A stretch of 64,000 nt of DNA from Prorocentrum cordatum. Lineage: Eukaryota > Sar > Dinophyceae > Prorocentrales > Prorocentraceae. The stretch is taken from NCBI GenBank assembly GCA_963575745.1, contig CAUYUJ010015831.1, positions 1-64,000 of the forward strand, given 5' to 3'. The position numbers were made by a program, and so were the translations under genes. This document shows, piece after piece, positions 1 to 13,119 of this stretch. Each line of letters starts with the position of its first letter. Position 1 is the stretch's first letter. The notes beneath the pieces were generated by a model. The model did not search any database and was not told the origin of the DNA. It saw only the letters and a list, made by a program, of their open reading frames with translations.

Positions 1-306
1 GGAGGAGGAGGAGGAGGAGAGGCGGAGGAGGAGGAGGAGGAGGAGGAGGAGGAGGAGGAGGAGGAGGAGGAGGAGGAGGAGGAGGAGGAGGAGGAGGAGG
101 AGGAGGAGGAAGAAGAAGAAGAAGAAGAAGAAGAAGAAGAAGAAGAAGAAGAAGAAGAAGAAGAAGAAGAAGAAGAAGAAGAATACGAAGAATAAGAAGA
201 AGAAGAAGAAGAATAAGAAGAAGAAGAATAAGAAGAAGAAGAAGAAGAATAAGAAGAAGAATAAGAAGAAGAATAATAAGAATAAGAATAAGAAGAAGAC
301 GAAACA

Positions 307-337
<31 letters not shown>

Positions 338-950
338 AAGAAGAAGAAGAAAAAGAAGAAGCAGAAGAAGAAGCAGAAGAAGAAGAAGAAGAAGAAGAAG
401 AAGAAAAAGAAGAAGAATAAGAATAAGAAAAAGAAGAAGAAGAATAATAAGAAGAAGAAGAAGAATAAGAAAAAGAAGAAGAAGACGAAGAAGAAGAAGA
501 AGAAGAAGAAGAAGAAGAAGAAAAAGAAGAAGAAGAATAAGAAAAAGAAGAAGAAGAAAAAGAAGAAGAAGAAGAAGAAGAAGAAGAAGAAGAATAATAA
601 GAAAAATAAGAAGAAGAAGAAGAAGAAGAATAAGAAGAAAAAGAAGAACAAGAAGAAGAAGAAGAATAATAAGAAGAAGAAGAAGAAGAAGAAAAATAAG
701 AAGAAGAAGAAGAAGAATAAGAAGAAGAAGAAGAAGAATAAGAAGAAGAAGAAGACGAATAAGAAGAATAATAATAATAAGAAGAAGAAGAAGAATAAGA
801 AGAAGAAGAAGAAGAAAAAGAAGAAGAAGAAGAAGAAGAAGAAGAAAAAGAAGAAGAAGAAGAAGAAGAAGAAGAAGAAGAAAAAAAAGAAGAAGAAGAA
901 GAAGAAAAAGAAGAAGAAGAAGGAGGAGGAGGAGGAGGAGGAGGAGGAGG
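1..950. repeat. GGA then GAA trinucleotide tract
   Basis: Positions 1-110 are GGA repeats and 111-920 are GAA repeats interrupted by AAA, TAA and occasional ACG or GCA units. GGA repeats return at 921-950. There is no coding signal. Confidence 0.97.
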
Positions 951-2502
951 GGCCGGAGCCGCGCCTTCTGGGACGGCGCGGCCGCGGCAGCCGGGGAGGA
1001 GCGCAAGCACAGGCGCTACCCCGGCCCAGCTCTCACGGCCTTCGCGCTGGACGCCCTGGGGCGCCCTGGGGCGGAGGCGCAGGCGCAGGCGCTCGTCCGC
1101 ACTTGGGCGCGCGGTGACGCCGCCATGCTGTCGGCGGCTCGCCAGAGCCTCGCGGCGACGCTGCAGCGCGGAGGCTTTCCGCGCCGCCTGCCTCGCCGCG
1201 CGCGGGGCGACGCGCCGCGGGGCAAGCGGCGCCGAGCCAGCGGCCCGCCGCGCGCGTGCGAGCTGAGCGCGGGGGCGCTGGCCCCGGCTGAACTGGGCGG
1301 CTAGCGCTGGGGGCGCGCGAAAAGCGGCTGGCGGGCGTGCTGCTGCAGCCGGGGCTCGGGCGCCGCGCCGCGGGCGTTGGGCGCGCGCCGAGGCGGCGCC
1401 AACGGCGCTGACGCTGGGCGGCCAGGCGCGGCGCAGCGCGGTGTCGCTGGCGGCAGCGCAGCCGCGGCTTGGAGGCGGGGTGGCCAGGGCGCGGCGGCGC
1501 GGGGGCCAGGAGGCGGGCTGACCGCGACAAGCTGGCGGGCCCAAGGCGCCGCTGAGGAGCTGGGCGGCGGCGGCGGCCGGCGCGGCGGCGACGGCTGGCG
1601 GGCTGGCCGCCAGGGGGCTCACGGCGCCGCCTTGCCGAAATCCCGCGTGGCGGAAAGTATAGGCTATAGGCCCCAGACGGCAGACCCCTTCCCATTGGGA
1701 GTCCCGCTGTCTCAGACAGTCGGCCACCCCCGGGGGGGCCGCCCAGTTTGGAAGCGGCGGAAAAGTTTGCCAGCTCCCGAGCGCCGAGCGCCGGCGCGCG
1801 GCAGACCCGCGCCGCTGACAGGAGGGGGAAAACGAGGAGGAAGTGGAGGAAAAGGAGGAGGAGGAGGAGGAGGAGGAGGAGGAGGAGGAGGAGGAGGAGG
1901 AGGAGGAGGAGGAGGAGGAGGAGGAGGCGGCTTGAGTGACCCCTAGGTCGCTGGGGGAAGCAATCGGGGCCCTTCCGCTTTCTCCAGCCCTGGCCAGTGC
2001 CGCTTCCGTCTTTCCAGCTCTGGTGACCTCGCGCCAGCTGTCCTGGGCTCGCTTCAGCCCTTGCCAGCACCTTCCTGCGGGAAGGCGCAGGAGAAGGGCG
2101 AGAGGAGCGCCGCCTGTCGCGTGGCAACACCAAGAACACCACCTTCGGGCGGGACGGCGCAGGACAGCGGCAGGAGAGTGCCTCACCGTTTGCTCAGCGT
2201 GTCGCGCCGCCAGCTCCGGCCCACCACGCGCTGGCGCGACACGCGGAGCTTGTCCACGCCTGTCGTGCGTCAGCGTTCCGAGTTTTTTCCATCCCCGCGT
2301 GCCACGAATCAGAGCGACACGCCATCAGCTTGTAAGGCGATGTAGCGTGCCGCAGGGGCCGCCGCGGCGACACGCCAAGCAAATGTTCCGCATCTTGCTG
2401 AGTATCCGTCCTGGTAGCGCCGACGCCCTCAGGCCCCCTGCTGTTGCGCGGAGCTGGCATCGGGGGGCGGCCAGGGGCCCAGGAGTCGGCCGCCACGGGC
2501 TG
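951..2502. other. GC-rich region, no recognised gene
   Basis: This is GC-rich, mostly non-repetitive sequence with a GGA tract at about 1850-1928. Several frames are open by composition alone, and their translations are Arg/Ala/Pro/Gly runs without domain character. I see no gene that can be supported. Confidence 0.5.
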
Positions 2503-2503
2503 C

Positions 2504-2552
<49 letters not shown>

Positions 2553-2863
2553 GTGATGGTGATGTTGATGATGCTGCTGATGATGCTGATGATGCTGATG
2601 ATGCTGATGATGCCGATGCTGATGACGATGATGATGACGCTGATGCTGATGATGATGAGGCTATTGATGCTGATGGTGGTGGTGATGCTGATGGCGATGA
2701 TGATGATGTTGGTGGTGATTATGACGATGCTGGTGATAATGATGGTGGTGGTGATGATGCTGATGATGATGGTGGTGGTGATGATAATGATGTCGATGAT
2801 GACGATGGTGACGGTCACGATGGTAATGATGGCGATGAAACCGATGATGATAATGATGACGCC

Positions 2864-2908
<45 letters not shown>

Positions 2909-3050
2909 GGTGTTGCTGATGCTGATGATGATGAGGATGATACTGATGATGATGATGATGATGAAGACGCTGATGATGATAATGGTGGTGGTGATGATGC
3001 TGATGGTGATGGTGGTGGTGGTAATGATAATGAGGATGATGATGCTTATG

Positions 3051-3082
<32 letters not shown>

Positions 3083-3762
3083 GGTGCTGATGATGATGAT
3101 GATGATGATGAGGATGATGATGATGATGCTGATGATGATGTTGACGATGATGACGATGATGAGGATGCTGGTGACGCTGATGGTGATGATGATGGTGACG
3201 ATGCTGGTGGTGATGCTGATGCTGCGTCTGCTGTTCATGACGCTGATGATAATGATGGTGGAAGTGGTGATGATGATGACGATGACCATGATGATGCTGA
3301 TGATGCTGATGGTGATGATGATGACCACGATGTTGATGATTTTGATGATCATGGTGGTGGTGGTGATGATGACGATGATGATGACAATGTTGACCAGGAT
3401 GCAGATGCAGATGACGATGTTGATGATGGGGATGACGAAGTGACGATGTTTGTTGATGATGGTAGTGGTTATGGTGGTGGTGGTGGTGGTGATGAAGATG
3501 ATGATGATGATGATGTTGAGGATGATGGTGATAATGGCGATGATGAGGATGCTGCTGATGATGATGGGGGTGGTGGTGATGATGATGCTGATGATGAAGT
3601 CCGTGATGACGATTGTGACGGTGATGATGATGCTGCTGATGATGATGACGATTCTGTACATGATGATGCTGATGATGATGAGTATGATAATGTTTATGAT
3701 GATGCTGATGCTGATGATTCTAATGTGGATGATGGGGCTGATGATGCTGCTGATGATGGTTG

Positions 3763-3815
<53 letters not shown>

Positions 3816-3902
3816 CTGATGATGGTGATGATGCTGATGATGCTGATGATGATGATGATGATGATGCTAAGGATGATGCTGCTGATGATGACAATGATGA
3901 CA

Positions 3903-3977
<75 letters not shown>

Positions 3978-4262
3978 GTGATGAGGATGAGGATGATGAT
4001 GATCGTGATGGTACGGACGATGATGCTGATGAGGTTGATGCCGTTGTCGATGACGACGATGTTGACGGTGACGATGATGCTGATGATGACGATGCTGTTG
4101 TTTCTGCTGATGACTGTGATGCTGATAGTGATGACGATATTGATGCTGCTGCTGCTGATGCTGATGATGGTACTGATGATGTTGATGGTGATGATAAGGC
4201 TGATGCTGGTGCTGATTATGGTTATGATTTTTTACTCTGATGATGATGATGATGACGCTGTC
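2503..4262. repeat. Degenerate GAT trinucleotide satellite
   Basis: Continuous GAT/ATG/TGA repeats with scattered single-base changes to GGT, GCT, GAC and AAT. Pure runs occur at about 2503-2550, 3765-3812 and 3900-3975. Long poly-Asp and poly-Met frames here are consequences of the repeat and not genes. Confidence 0.97.
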
Positions 4263-4380
4263 GATGACGACGACGCCTGCGTTGGGTTCTCGTTTTGAAT
4301 AGAGCACTGCTCGCGCGAACCTTCCTTCCTTCCTTCCCGTCCCTCTCTCCCCCCCTGCCTTTTACCTGGCTCGTCGCTGC

Positions 4381-5645
4381 GTTTCGAGGGCTGCTGGGGG
4401 GCTGCGATCTGTGAAACTGTCGCCACTTTCGAGGGCTGCTGGGGGGCCCAGCACAGTGTGCACCCGCGGCGGATTCAAATGATGCAAATGAGACCTCGCC
4501 ATCCCTGGGGGGCTGCGATCTGTGAAACTGTCGCCACTTTCGAGGGCTGCTGGGGGGCCCAGCACAGTGGGTACCCACGGCGGATTCAAATGGGACCTCG
4601 CCACCCCTGGGGGGCTGCGATCTGTGAAACTGTCGCCACTTTCGATGCTTGCTGGGGGGGCCCAGCACAGTGTGCACCCGCGGCGGCTTCAAATGGGACC
4701 TCGCCATCCCTGGGGGGCTGCGATCTGTGAAACTGTCGCCACTTTCGAGGCCTGCTGGGGGGCCCAGCACAGTGTGCACCCGCGGCGGATTCAAATGGGA
4801 CCTCGCCACCCCTGGGGGGCTGCGATCTGTGAAACTGTCGCCACTTTCGAGGCCTGCTGGGGGGCCCAGCGCAGTGTGCACCCGCGGCGGATTCAAATGG
4901 GACCTAGCCATCCCTGGGGGGCTGCGATCTGTGAAACCGTCGCCACTTTCGAGGCCTGCTGGGGGGCCCAGCACAGCGTGCACCCGCGGCGGATTCAAAT
5001 GGGACCTCGCCATCCCTGGGGGGCTACGATCTGTGAAACTGTCGCCACTTTCGAGGCCTGCTAGGGGGCCCAGCACAGTGTGCACCCGCTGCGGATTCAA
5101 ATGTGACCTCGCCATCCCTGGGCGGCTGCGATCTGTGAAACTGTCGCCACTTTCGAGGCCTGCTGGGGGGCCCAGCACAGTGTGCACCCGCGGCGGATTC
5201 AAATGGGACCTCGCCATCCCTGGGGGGCTGCGATCTGTGACACTGTCGCCACTTTCGAGGGCTGCTGGGGGCCCAGCACAGTGTGCACCCGCAGCGGATT
5301 CAAATGGGACCTCGCTATCCCTGGGGGGCTGCGATCTGTGAAACCGTCGCCACGTTCGAGGCCTGCTGGGGGGGGGCAGCACAGTGGGTACCCACGGCGG
5401 ATTCAAATGTGACCTCGCCATCCCTGGGGGGCTGCGATCTGTGAAACTGTCGCCACGTTCGAGGCCTGCTGGGGGGCCCAGCACAGTGGGTACCCACGGC
5501 GGATTCAAATGTGACCTCGCCATCCCTGGGGGGCTGCGATCTGTGAAACTGTCGCAACTTTCTTACCTCGCTCGTCGCTGCGTTTCGAGGGCTGCTGGGG
5601 GCTGCGATCTGTGAAACTGTCGCCACTTTCGAGGGCTGCTGAGCT
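4381..5645. repeat. 102-bp minisatellite, 13 copies
   Basis: The landmark GCGATCTG or a one-base variant recurs at 4404, 4515, 4617, 4720, 4822, 4924, 5026, 5128, 5230, 5331, 5434, 5536 and 5604. The usual spacing is 101-103 bp. The first interval is 111 bp because of a small internal duplication, and the last is a truncated 68 bp. Near-identical shoulder sequence (GCTCGTCGCTGCGTTTCGAG) stands at both ends. The period is a multiple of three, so frames stay open on both strands. Confidence 0.95.
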
Positions 5646-5763
5646 TGTCCCAAGTAGCTTACACATCAACCAACGGATCCTACAATTTGATTGTCCGTGC
5701 AAGTTTCGGCCAACTCCTCGGTTCCCATGATACAAATGGGTTGGGTACGTCACAGGGTAACTA

Positions 5764-5960
5764 CTCTGATGATGCTGGTGACGCTGATGATGATGGTGAT
5801 GATGATGCTAATACTGATCATGACGTTGATTTGTATGATGATGATGCCGATGCTGGTGCGTGTGATGATTATGAGGTGAAGGATCATCATGGTGATGACG
5901 ATAGTGCTGATGGTGATACTGGTGATGCTGATGGCCATGGTGATGACAAGGCTGATGATG

Positions 5961-5994
<34 letters not shown>

Positions 5995-6245
5995 CCTTGT
6001 TGATGATGTGGATGCTGATGAGGATGAGGAGGAGGAGGCGCATTATGAGCAGGATGCCGATGATGCTGTTGATGATGCTGATGATGATGATGATGATGAT
6101 GCTGCTGATGAATATGATGAGGACAACGTTGATACTGATGGTGATATAACGATGCTGGTGATGCGGACGCGGATGATGATGGTGATTATGATGATGACGA
6201 TGCTGATGATGATGGTGATGATGTTCATGCTGATGATTATTCCCC
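5764..6245. repeat. Degenerate GAT satellite
   Basis: The same repeat type as at 2503-4262, resuming about 120 bp after the 102-bp array. That array therefore sits inside a larger GAT domain. Confidence 0.95.
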
Positions 6246-6330
6246 ATATCCTAAGATGGGGTTCGTGTTATTACTTGGACGCCTCCTACTCCTCCTCCTT
6301 CCTCCTCCTCTTTTCTCCTCCCCTCCTGTC

Positions 6331-6531
6331 GGACATACTCAGACTTGCTCATACACAGACTTACTCATACTCAGACTTACTCATACTCAGACCTACTCAT
6401 ACTCAGACTTACTCACACTCAGACATACTCATATACAGACTTACTCATACACAGACTTACTCATACACAGTATTAGTCATACCCAGACGTACACATACAC
6501 AGACTTACTCATACACAGACTTACTCATACT
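6331..6531. repeat. 16-bp minisatellite
   Basis: About twelve tandem copies of a 16-bp unit close to CAGACTTACTCATACT, varying between ACT and ACA before each CAGAC. It abuts the 152-bp tandem repeats. Confidence 0.9.
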
Positions 6532-6987
6532 CAGCACCCCTAAGGGGAGCCGCCAGGGGTGGTTGCACGGGCTCGTTCGCGGCCATTTTGTGGGGATGTC
6601 TCAGGCGGTTTGCCTGTTTCTGTGCCCAACATCCTTCGCTTTCGGAGCAGATTTGGAGGATGTCTCGAGCGAGGCGCTCATTTCAGCACCCCTAAGGGGA
6701 GCCGCCAGGGGTGGTTGCACGGGCTCGTTCGCGGCCATTTTGTGGGGATGTCTCAGGCGGTTTGCCTGTTTCTGTGCCCAACATCCTTCGCTTTCGGAGC
6801 AGATTTGGAGGATGTCTCGAGCGAGGCGCTCATTTCAGCACCCCTAAGGGGAGCCGCCAGGGGTGGTTGCACGGGCTCGTTCGCGGCCATTTTGTGGGGA
6901 TGTCTCAGGCGGTTTGCCTGTTTCTGTGCCCAACATCATTCGCTTTCGGAGCAGATTTGGAGGATGTCTCGAGCGAGGCGCTCATTT
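6532..6987. repeat. 152-bp tandem repeat, three copies
   Basis: Unit starts (CAGCACCCCTAAGG) lie at 6532, 6684 and 6836, exactly 152 bp apart. The copies are nearly identical; one visible change is CATCCTTCG to CATCATTCG in the third. This indicates a young amplification. The unit contains GCCATTTTGTGGGG, which only resembles the start of the spliced leader. Confidence 0.95.
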
Positions 6988-7067
6988 TCACCCCCCAGGT
7001 GGGCCAGATTTTGAGGATGTCTCGATCGGTTTGCTAGTTTTGGTGGCCAGGCTCGTGGGCGCAGATT

Positions 7068-7712
7068 CTTCTCAGGATGCCACAGGAGGCTCCAACAGGC
7101 TCCAGGAGGCTCCAGGAGACCACATGAGGTCCCAGGAGGCATCAGGAGGCCACAGAAAGACTCAAGAGGCCACATGATGTCCCAAGAGGCTCCAGGAGGC
7201 CCCAGGAAGCTCCAGAAGGCCTCAGGAAACCACAGGAGACCCCAGGAGACAACAGGAAGCGCCAGGAGGCCTCGGAAGGCAACAGGAGGCCCCGAGAGGC
7301 CCCAGGAGCAGGAGGCCTCAGAAGGCAACAGGAGTGGCTCCAATCCCATGTGTTTTACGTATGCTCCTATCGATTGGGCCTCACCTGGAGCACGATTCTT
7401 TGATGTTCTACGTATGTTTCTATAGATGGTCCTTCTCCTGTGTACACAATCCTAAATGTTTTACTCATGTTCCTATGTATTGGGCCTCTCCTGGGGCACG
7501 AGTCCTTGGTGTTTTACGCGTGTTCCTATAGATTGCCCTTCTCCTGTGGCTCTAATCCGCAATGTTTTATGTACGTCTGTTGCTATAGATTGCGCCTCTC
7601 CTGGGGCACGAAACCTTCCTAGGAGGTCCCAGGAGGTCCCAAGAGGCTCCTGGAGACCCCAGGAAGCCCCAGTAGGTTTCAGGAGGCCCCAGGAGGCCCC
7701 AGGCTCATGCAC
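7068..7712. repeat. AGGAGGCCC-type minisatellite enclosing a ~53-bp tandem repeat
   Basis: 7068-7335 and 7616-7712 consist of short CAGGAGGCNC units. Between them, 7338-7615 carries about five units of 53 bp with alternating variants, recognisable by TTTTACGTATG...CTATAGATTG and CTCTCCTGGGGCACGA. The layout suggests the 53-bp array was inserted into, or arose within, the shorter-period array. Confidence 0.8.
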
Positions 7713-7894
7713 AGAGACGCGCTCGTACTACTGAGGCTCATTCACACTCCAATTCATTCGCAGTTAGATTGATGTCCAGGCCGTCACAACTGAAGCCCGT
7801 TAATATTCGAAAGCTCTTGCGCCTAGACATTCACGGCGGACAGGTCCATGCGAGTAGATGCACATATGGGGAGCTCCACGCAGTGAGTAATCAT

Positions 7895-7987
7895 TGTGAC
7901 GTTGTTGGTGATGATGGTGATGATGACGATGCTGCTGATGACGGTGATGATGATGCTGAGGATGAGGATGAGGATGAGGATGCTGAC

Positions 7988-8074
<87 letters not shown>

Positions 8075-8320
8075 GATGATGATGATGATGCTGATGATGA
8101 TGATGATGATGATGATGATGGTGATGTTGATGATGGTGATGACGATGATGACGATGATGAGGATGAGGCTGATAATGCTGATGATGATGGCTTTGCTGAG
8201 TGATGAGGGGTGAGCGATGAGGAGGAGGATGCGGAGGAGGGGATAAGCAGGAGGAGGAGGAGGAGGTGGTGGTGGATGAGTGGGAAGAAGGAGGTGGAAG
8301 ATGGAGGAGGAGGACGAATG
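7895..8320. repeat. GAT satellite followed by GGA tract
   Basis: GAT repeats (pure run at about 7987-8060) run to about 8205 and are followed by GGA-rich repeats. No gene is seen. Confidence 0.95.
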
Positions 8321-8804
8321 GGAGGAGGAGGGTCATGCGGGTCCGAGGATGGCCGAGCATTGAGGTGTTGTGGAGTTTTCGGCCAGATCTCCGTGCAAAT
8401 GCCGCCAGCGGGGAGAGCGAATGGGAGTGTCATGAGTGTCATGATCGCCACAGTCTACGTGGCAGGGAGAGCGAATGGGAGGCGGTTGGAAGGATGGAGG
8501 GAGGGTGGTGGAAGGAGGAGGAGGAGGGGGAGGTGGGGGGACTTGAGTGGGTCGAGGACGATGCGGTGAATCGAGGAATGAACAACGAGGAACCCTGTTG
8601 GGGGAGAGGAGGAGCATGAGGAGCACCAACACTTCAGAGTATAGTATTGCTGATCATGTGCGTGGAATGACGTTACTCACAGTCTTCAGGTCATCTTGGA
8701 GTATTGTGAATGCTTGCGGCACGAGCAACAGCAAGGCAACTAGCGCTGATAGAAATATCTATACTCCTGATAACACTTATAATGCTCATATGAAAAAGAG
8801 CGTG
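8321..8804. other. Unique spacer, no gene recognised
   Basis: The stretch contains a short direct repeat (GGGAGAGCGAATGGGAG twice, about 60 bp apart) and GGA-rich sequence near 8510-8540. Nothing else is recognisable. Confidence 0.5.
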
Positions 8805-9023
8805 AATGATGAGGATAATGGGGAGGATGAGGAGGAGGAATTCGAGGGGAATGCAGATGCGGATGACGATGACGACGATTGTGACGATGATGTTGATGAT
8901 GATGCTGATGATGACGATGATGTTGATGATGCTGACGATTGACGATGACGATGACGATGACGATGATGTTGACGGTGACGATGTTGATGATGATGCAGAT
9001 GATGATGACGATGACGATGATGT

Positions 9024-9058
<35 letters not shown>

Positions 9059-9180
9059 GTGATGTTGCTGATGATTTTGATGACGATGGTGGTGATTGGG
9101 ATGCTGCTGATGATGAGGAGGAGCGAGGAGCCAGAAAAATGTGACGTGGAGGAGGAGGAGGAGAAGGAGGAGGAGGAGAA
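8805..9180. repeat. GAT satellite followed by GGA tract
   Basis: GAT/GAC repeats from 8805 to about 9110, then GGA repeats to 9180. A degenerate CTAGTA/GCA-type trinucleotide stretch continues to about 9350. Confidence 0.9.
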
Positions 9181-9467
9181 CTAATAATCGCAATACTGAG
9201 TGCCATATATCTCATCGTAAATGGATCATAAGCAAGTTCATTCACACTCTTGGCGGTATCGAAGGTATTGTTGTCACTAGTATTGCTAGCCCTATAAGCA
9301 ACACTACTAGCACTGGTAGTAATTCTCATAATGCTAGCACTACGCGTGATAGCCAGCTGCATGTGACTCGTCCCGGCACCATGCCAGTCCACTATTCTGG
9401 GTGGTTACGGTTGTGACACCCCGTTTGACCAGATGTAACACCCCGTGTCTCCAGGTTTTGGAGGGCC

Positions 9468-9596
9468 GTGAGGATGGTGGTGGTGGGGACGATGATGATG
9501 ATGATGCTGATGATGATGATGTTGATGATGATGTTGATATTGACGCTGGTGGAGTTGATGATGCTGATGCTGCTGATGATGCTGATGCAGGTGATA

Positions 9597-9660
<64 letters not shown>

Positions 9661-9708
9661 GGATGAGGATGCTGATGCTGATGCTGATGCTGATGCTGAT
9701 GCTGATGC

Positions 9709-9761
<53 letters not shown>

Positions 9762-9850
9762 GTGATGGTGATGGTGATGGTGATGGTGATGTTGAGGAGG
9801 AGGAGGAGGAGGAGAAGGAAGAGTAGGAGGAGGGGGAGGAGGGGGAGGAA
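9468..9850. repeat. GAT satellite followed by GGA tract
   Basis: Pure GAT at 9600-9660, GCTGAT hexamers at 9670-9710, GAT again, then GGTGAT hexamers to 9790 and GGA to 9850. The order GAT then GGA is the same as at 7895, 8805 and 10613, so GAT-GGA compound tracts recur. Confidence 0.93.
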
Positions 9851-9939
9851 TAGGACGACCGTCACACGCGACAACTGTCGTCTTCACCATTGGTGAGACT
9901 CTCGCGACAGCTTTCGTCTTCAATATTTGAGAAGCTCTT

Positions 9940-10300
9940 ATGGAACTCGTTTGTGCCTTCTCGATTGAGACTTCTTGTGGCTGTCTTGGCCTAGAATGCG
10001 GCAGTCTTTGGGGTCGTTTGGGGCTCTCTTGGGCCGCCTTGGGGTCCTCTCAGGTTTTGGGTTCTCTTGGACCGTCTTGGGGTCCTCTTGACAGCATGGT
10101 AGGTGCCTGGGGGCCACGCAGGGGCCGTCTCGGCGCCGTCTTGGATCCCACTGGCAGTCCTCTTTGGTCGCCTTGGTTGCCTTGGAGGTCGTCTTTGCGG
10201 CTGGCCCCTGTGGACCTTCTTGCAGGCCTCTTGGGCCGCTGTGAGGCAATATTCGGCCGGCCTGGTCCTCTTCGGCGCTCGGGACGCGGAAACATTGTTG
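9940..10300. repeat. CTTGG-type minisatellite, degenerate
   Basis: CTTGG or CTTGGG recurs about every 12 bp with CC/GT spacers. This is a diverged member of the family seen in better form at 12510, 19525, 39262, 42600 and 54868. Confidence 0.75.
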
Positions 10301-10375
10301 TAGCAAGAGGGCGCGGCCTAGGGACGCAGACCCATAGTTTTTTACGAGGGATCATGGCCTCATGGGCAGTGCGTG

Positions 10376-10505
10376 TGGGTGCGTGTGTGTGTGTGTGTGT
10401 GTGCGTATGTGTGTGTGTGTGTGTGTGCGTGTTATGTGTGTGCGTGTGTGTGTGCGTGTGTGTGTGTGTGTGTGTTTGTTTGCGTGTGTGTGCGCGCGCG
10501 CATGC
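10376..10505. repeat. GT dinucleotide repeat
   Basis: TG repeats with interspersed CG steps. The tract is potentially Z-DNA-forming by composition. Confidence 0.95.
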
Positions 10506-10612
10506 TCTTGTCTTCGACTAGAGGGGCGGTTATTGGAATACAAAACGCTGACAGCACCTGACATTCTCACGCTCACATCGTGCAGGCACGGTGTCGGATT
10601 ATCAATAGTCCG

Positions 10613-12118
<1,506 letters not shown>

Positions 12119-12509
12119 GAGTGTGCCTGAGATGCGTCAGCGATGCGGCAATACACCCTCCCGCCTCAGGTTCTCCCCTCGTAAGTTCCTGCAGGCTGTC
12201 CTCTCCACTGCAAAGAGCGCCCCTTTGAACGACCAGCACTTCGCGGGCCTGCCATTCAGGCGAGAGCCCAATTGTGAACAGGAGCCGGCTGCCTCGCATC
12301 CTTCCTCCTTCTAGCGGGTAAGTTGGCACGTGCAGAGGTGTGTTCACAGATTGCTGAGGCCTTGCGGCCAGTGCCGCCGACCCTGAAGACGACGACGACG
12401 AATACGAGGAGGAGGAGGAGGAAGGGGATTAAGGTCGAAGGGAGCAGGAGAAGACGAAGGAGATGTTCCCAATGTGTCGTAACAGAGACAGACGGGGAGC
12501 CTTGTGGCC
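12119..12509. other. Spacer with a dispersed ~60-bp repeat
   Basis: The segment 12281-12350 (GGAGCCGGCTGCCTCGCATC onward, through TTCTAGCGGGTAAG and GTGCAGAGGTGTGTTCACAG) recurs at 13051-13120. No gene is recognised. Confidence 0.6.
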
Positions 12510-12880
12510 TGCGGCCCTTCCCGCCACCGTGCTGGGGTTGTGGTTGAAAGGCCTCTTGGATGTTTTCGGGCCTGTTGGGCCTCTGTTGGGCCTCTTGGGG
12601 GTCTCTTGGGGGCCTCTTCGGGCCCCTTGAGGGGCTCTGGGGTCCTTCCGGGGGCTTCTAGGGGCGGGAAGCTCGAAGTGCCGGTTCGTGGTCCTCTTCT
12701 TGGTCCTGCTTGGGGCGCTCTTGGGGCATTCTTTGGCTGTCTTGAGGTTCTCTTGGGCCGTCTTGGGGCCCTCTTGGGCTGTCTCGGGGCCTTCTTGGGA
12801 GCCTCTTGGGCACTCTTGGATCTTCTTGGCGGCCTCTTAGGGCACTGTTTGTGCGTCTTGGCGCTTTTTGGGGCTCCGGG
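12510..12880. repeat. CTTGG minisatellite array
   Basis: Units of about 12 bp built on GGCCTCTTGGGG/GTCTTGGGGCCC. The lead-in CCCGCCACCGTG...GGTTGTGG...AAGGCCTCTTGG also precedes the array near 44030, so array and leader move as one repeat. On the minus strand it reads as Pro/Arg/Lys/Gln-rich low-complexity peptide, which I do not regard as coding. Confidence 0.85.
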
Positions 12881-13119
12881 ACGCCCGGGGGCGGATGCGT
12901 ATCTGACCCCCCCCCCTGGGACCCCCCGGGGACCTCCCCGGGAGCTCACCCCCTTCGGCGGGGGAGGGATCAAAGGGAAGGGGCATCCCGTCGACTTAAG
13001 TACGACGTTGAGGGTGCAGGGAAAGGGGACGACGGAGACGCAGGGAAAGAGGAGCCGGTTGCCTCGCATCTTTCTCTTCCTTCTAGCGGGTAAGCAGGAA
13101 CGTGCAGAGGTGTGTTCAC

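Noticed and set aside
2444-4240. Very long Asp-, Met- and Ile-rich open frames in the GAT tracts
   Set aside because: They are three readings of one trinucleotide repeat. No start context, domain or frame-specific conservation is visible, and similar frames occur in every GAT tract.
4222-5523. Minus-strand 433-residue frame with 34-residue repeats
   Set aside because: It follows from a 102-bp period without stops. The plus strand is also open, and no protein family fits.
6575-6600. Spliced-leader-like word GCCATTTTGTGGGG in the 152-bp repeat
   Set aside because: Only the GCCATTTTG core matches; the required GGCTCAAG end and CCGTA start are absent.
4381-7712. CRISPR-like arrays
   Set aside because: Units are tandem and contiguous without unique spacers of constant length, and the genome is eukaryotic.
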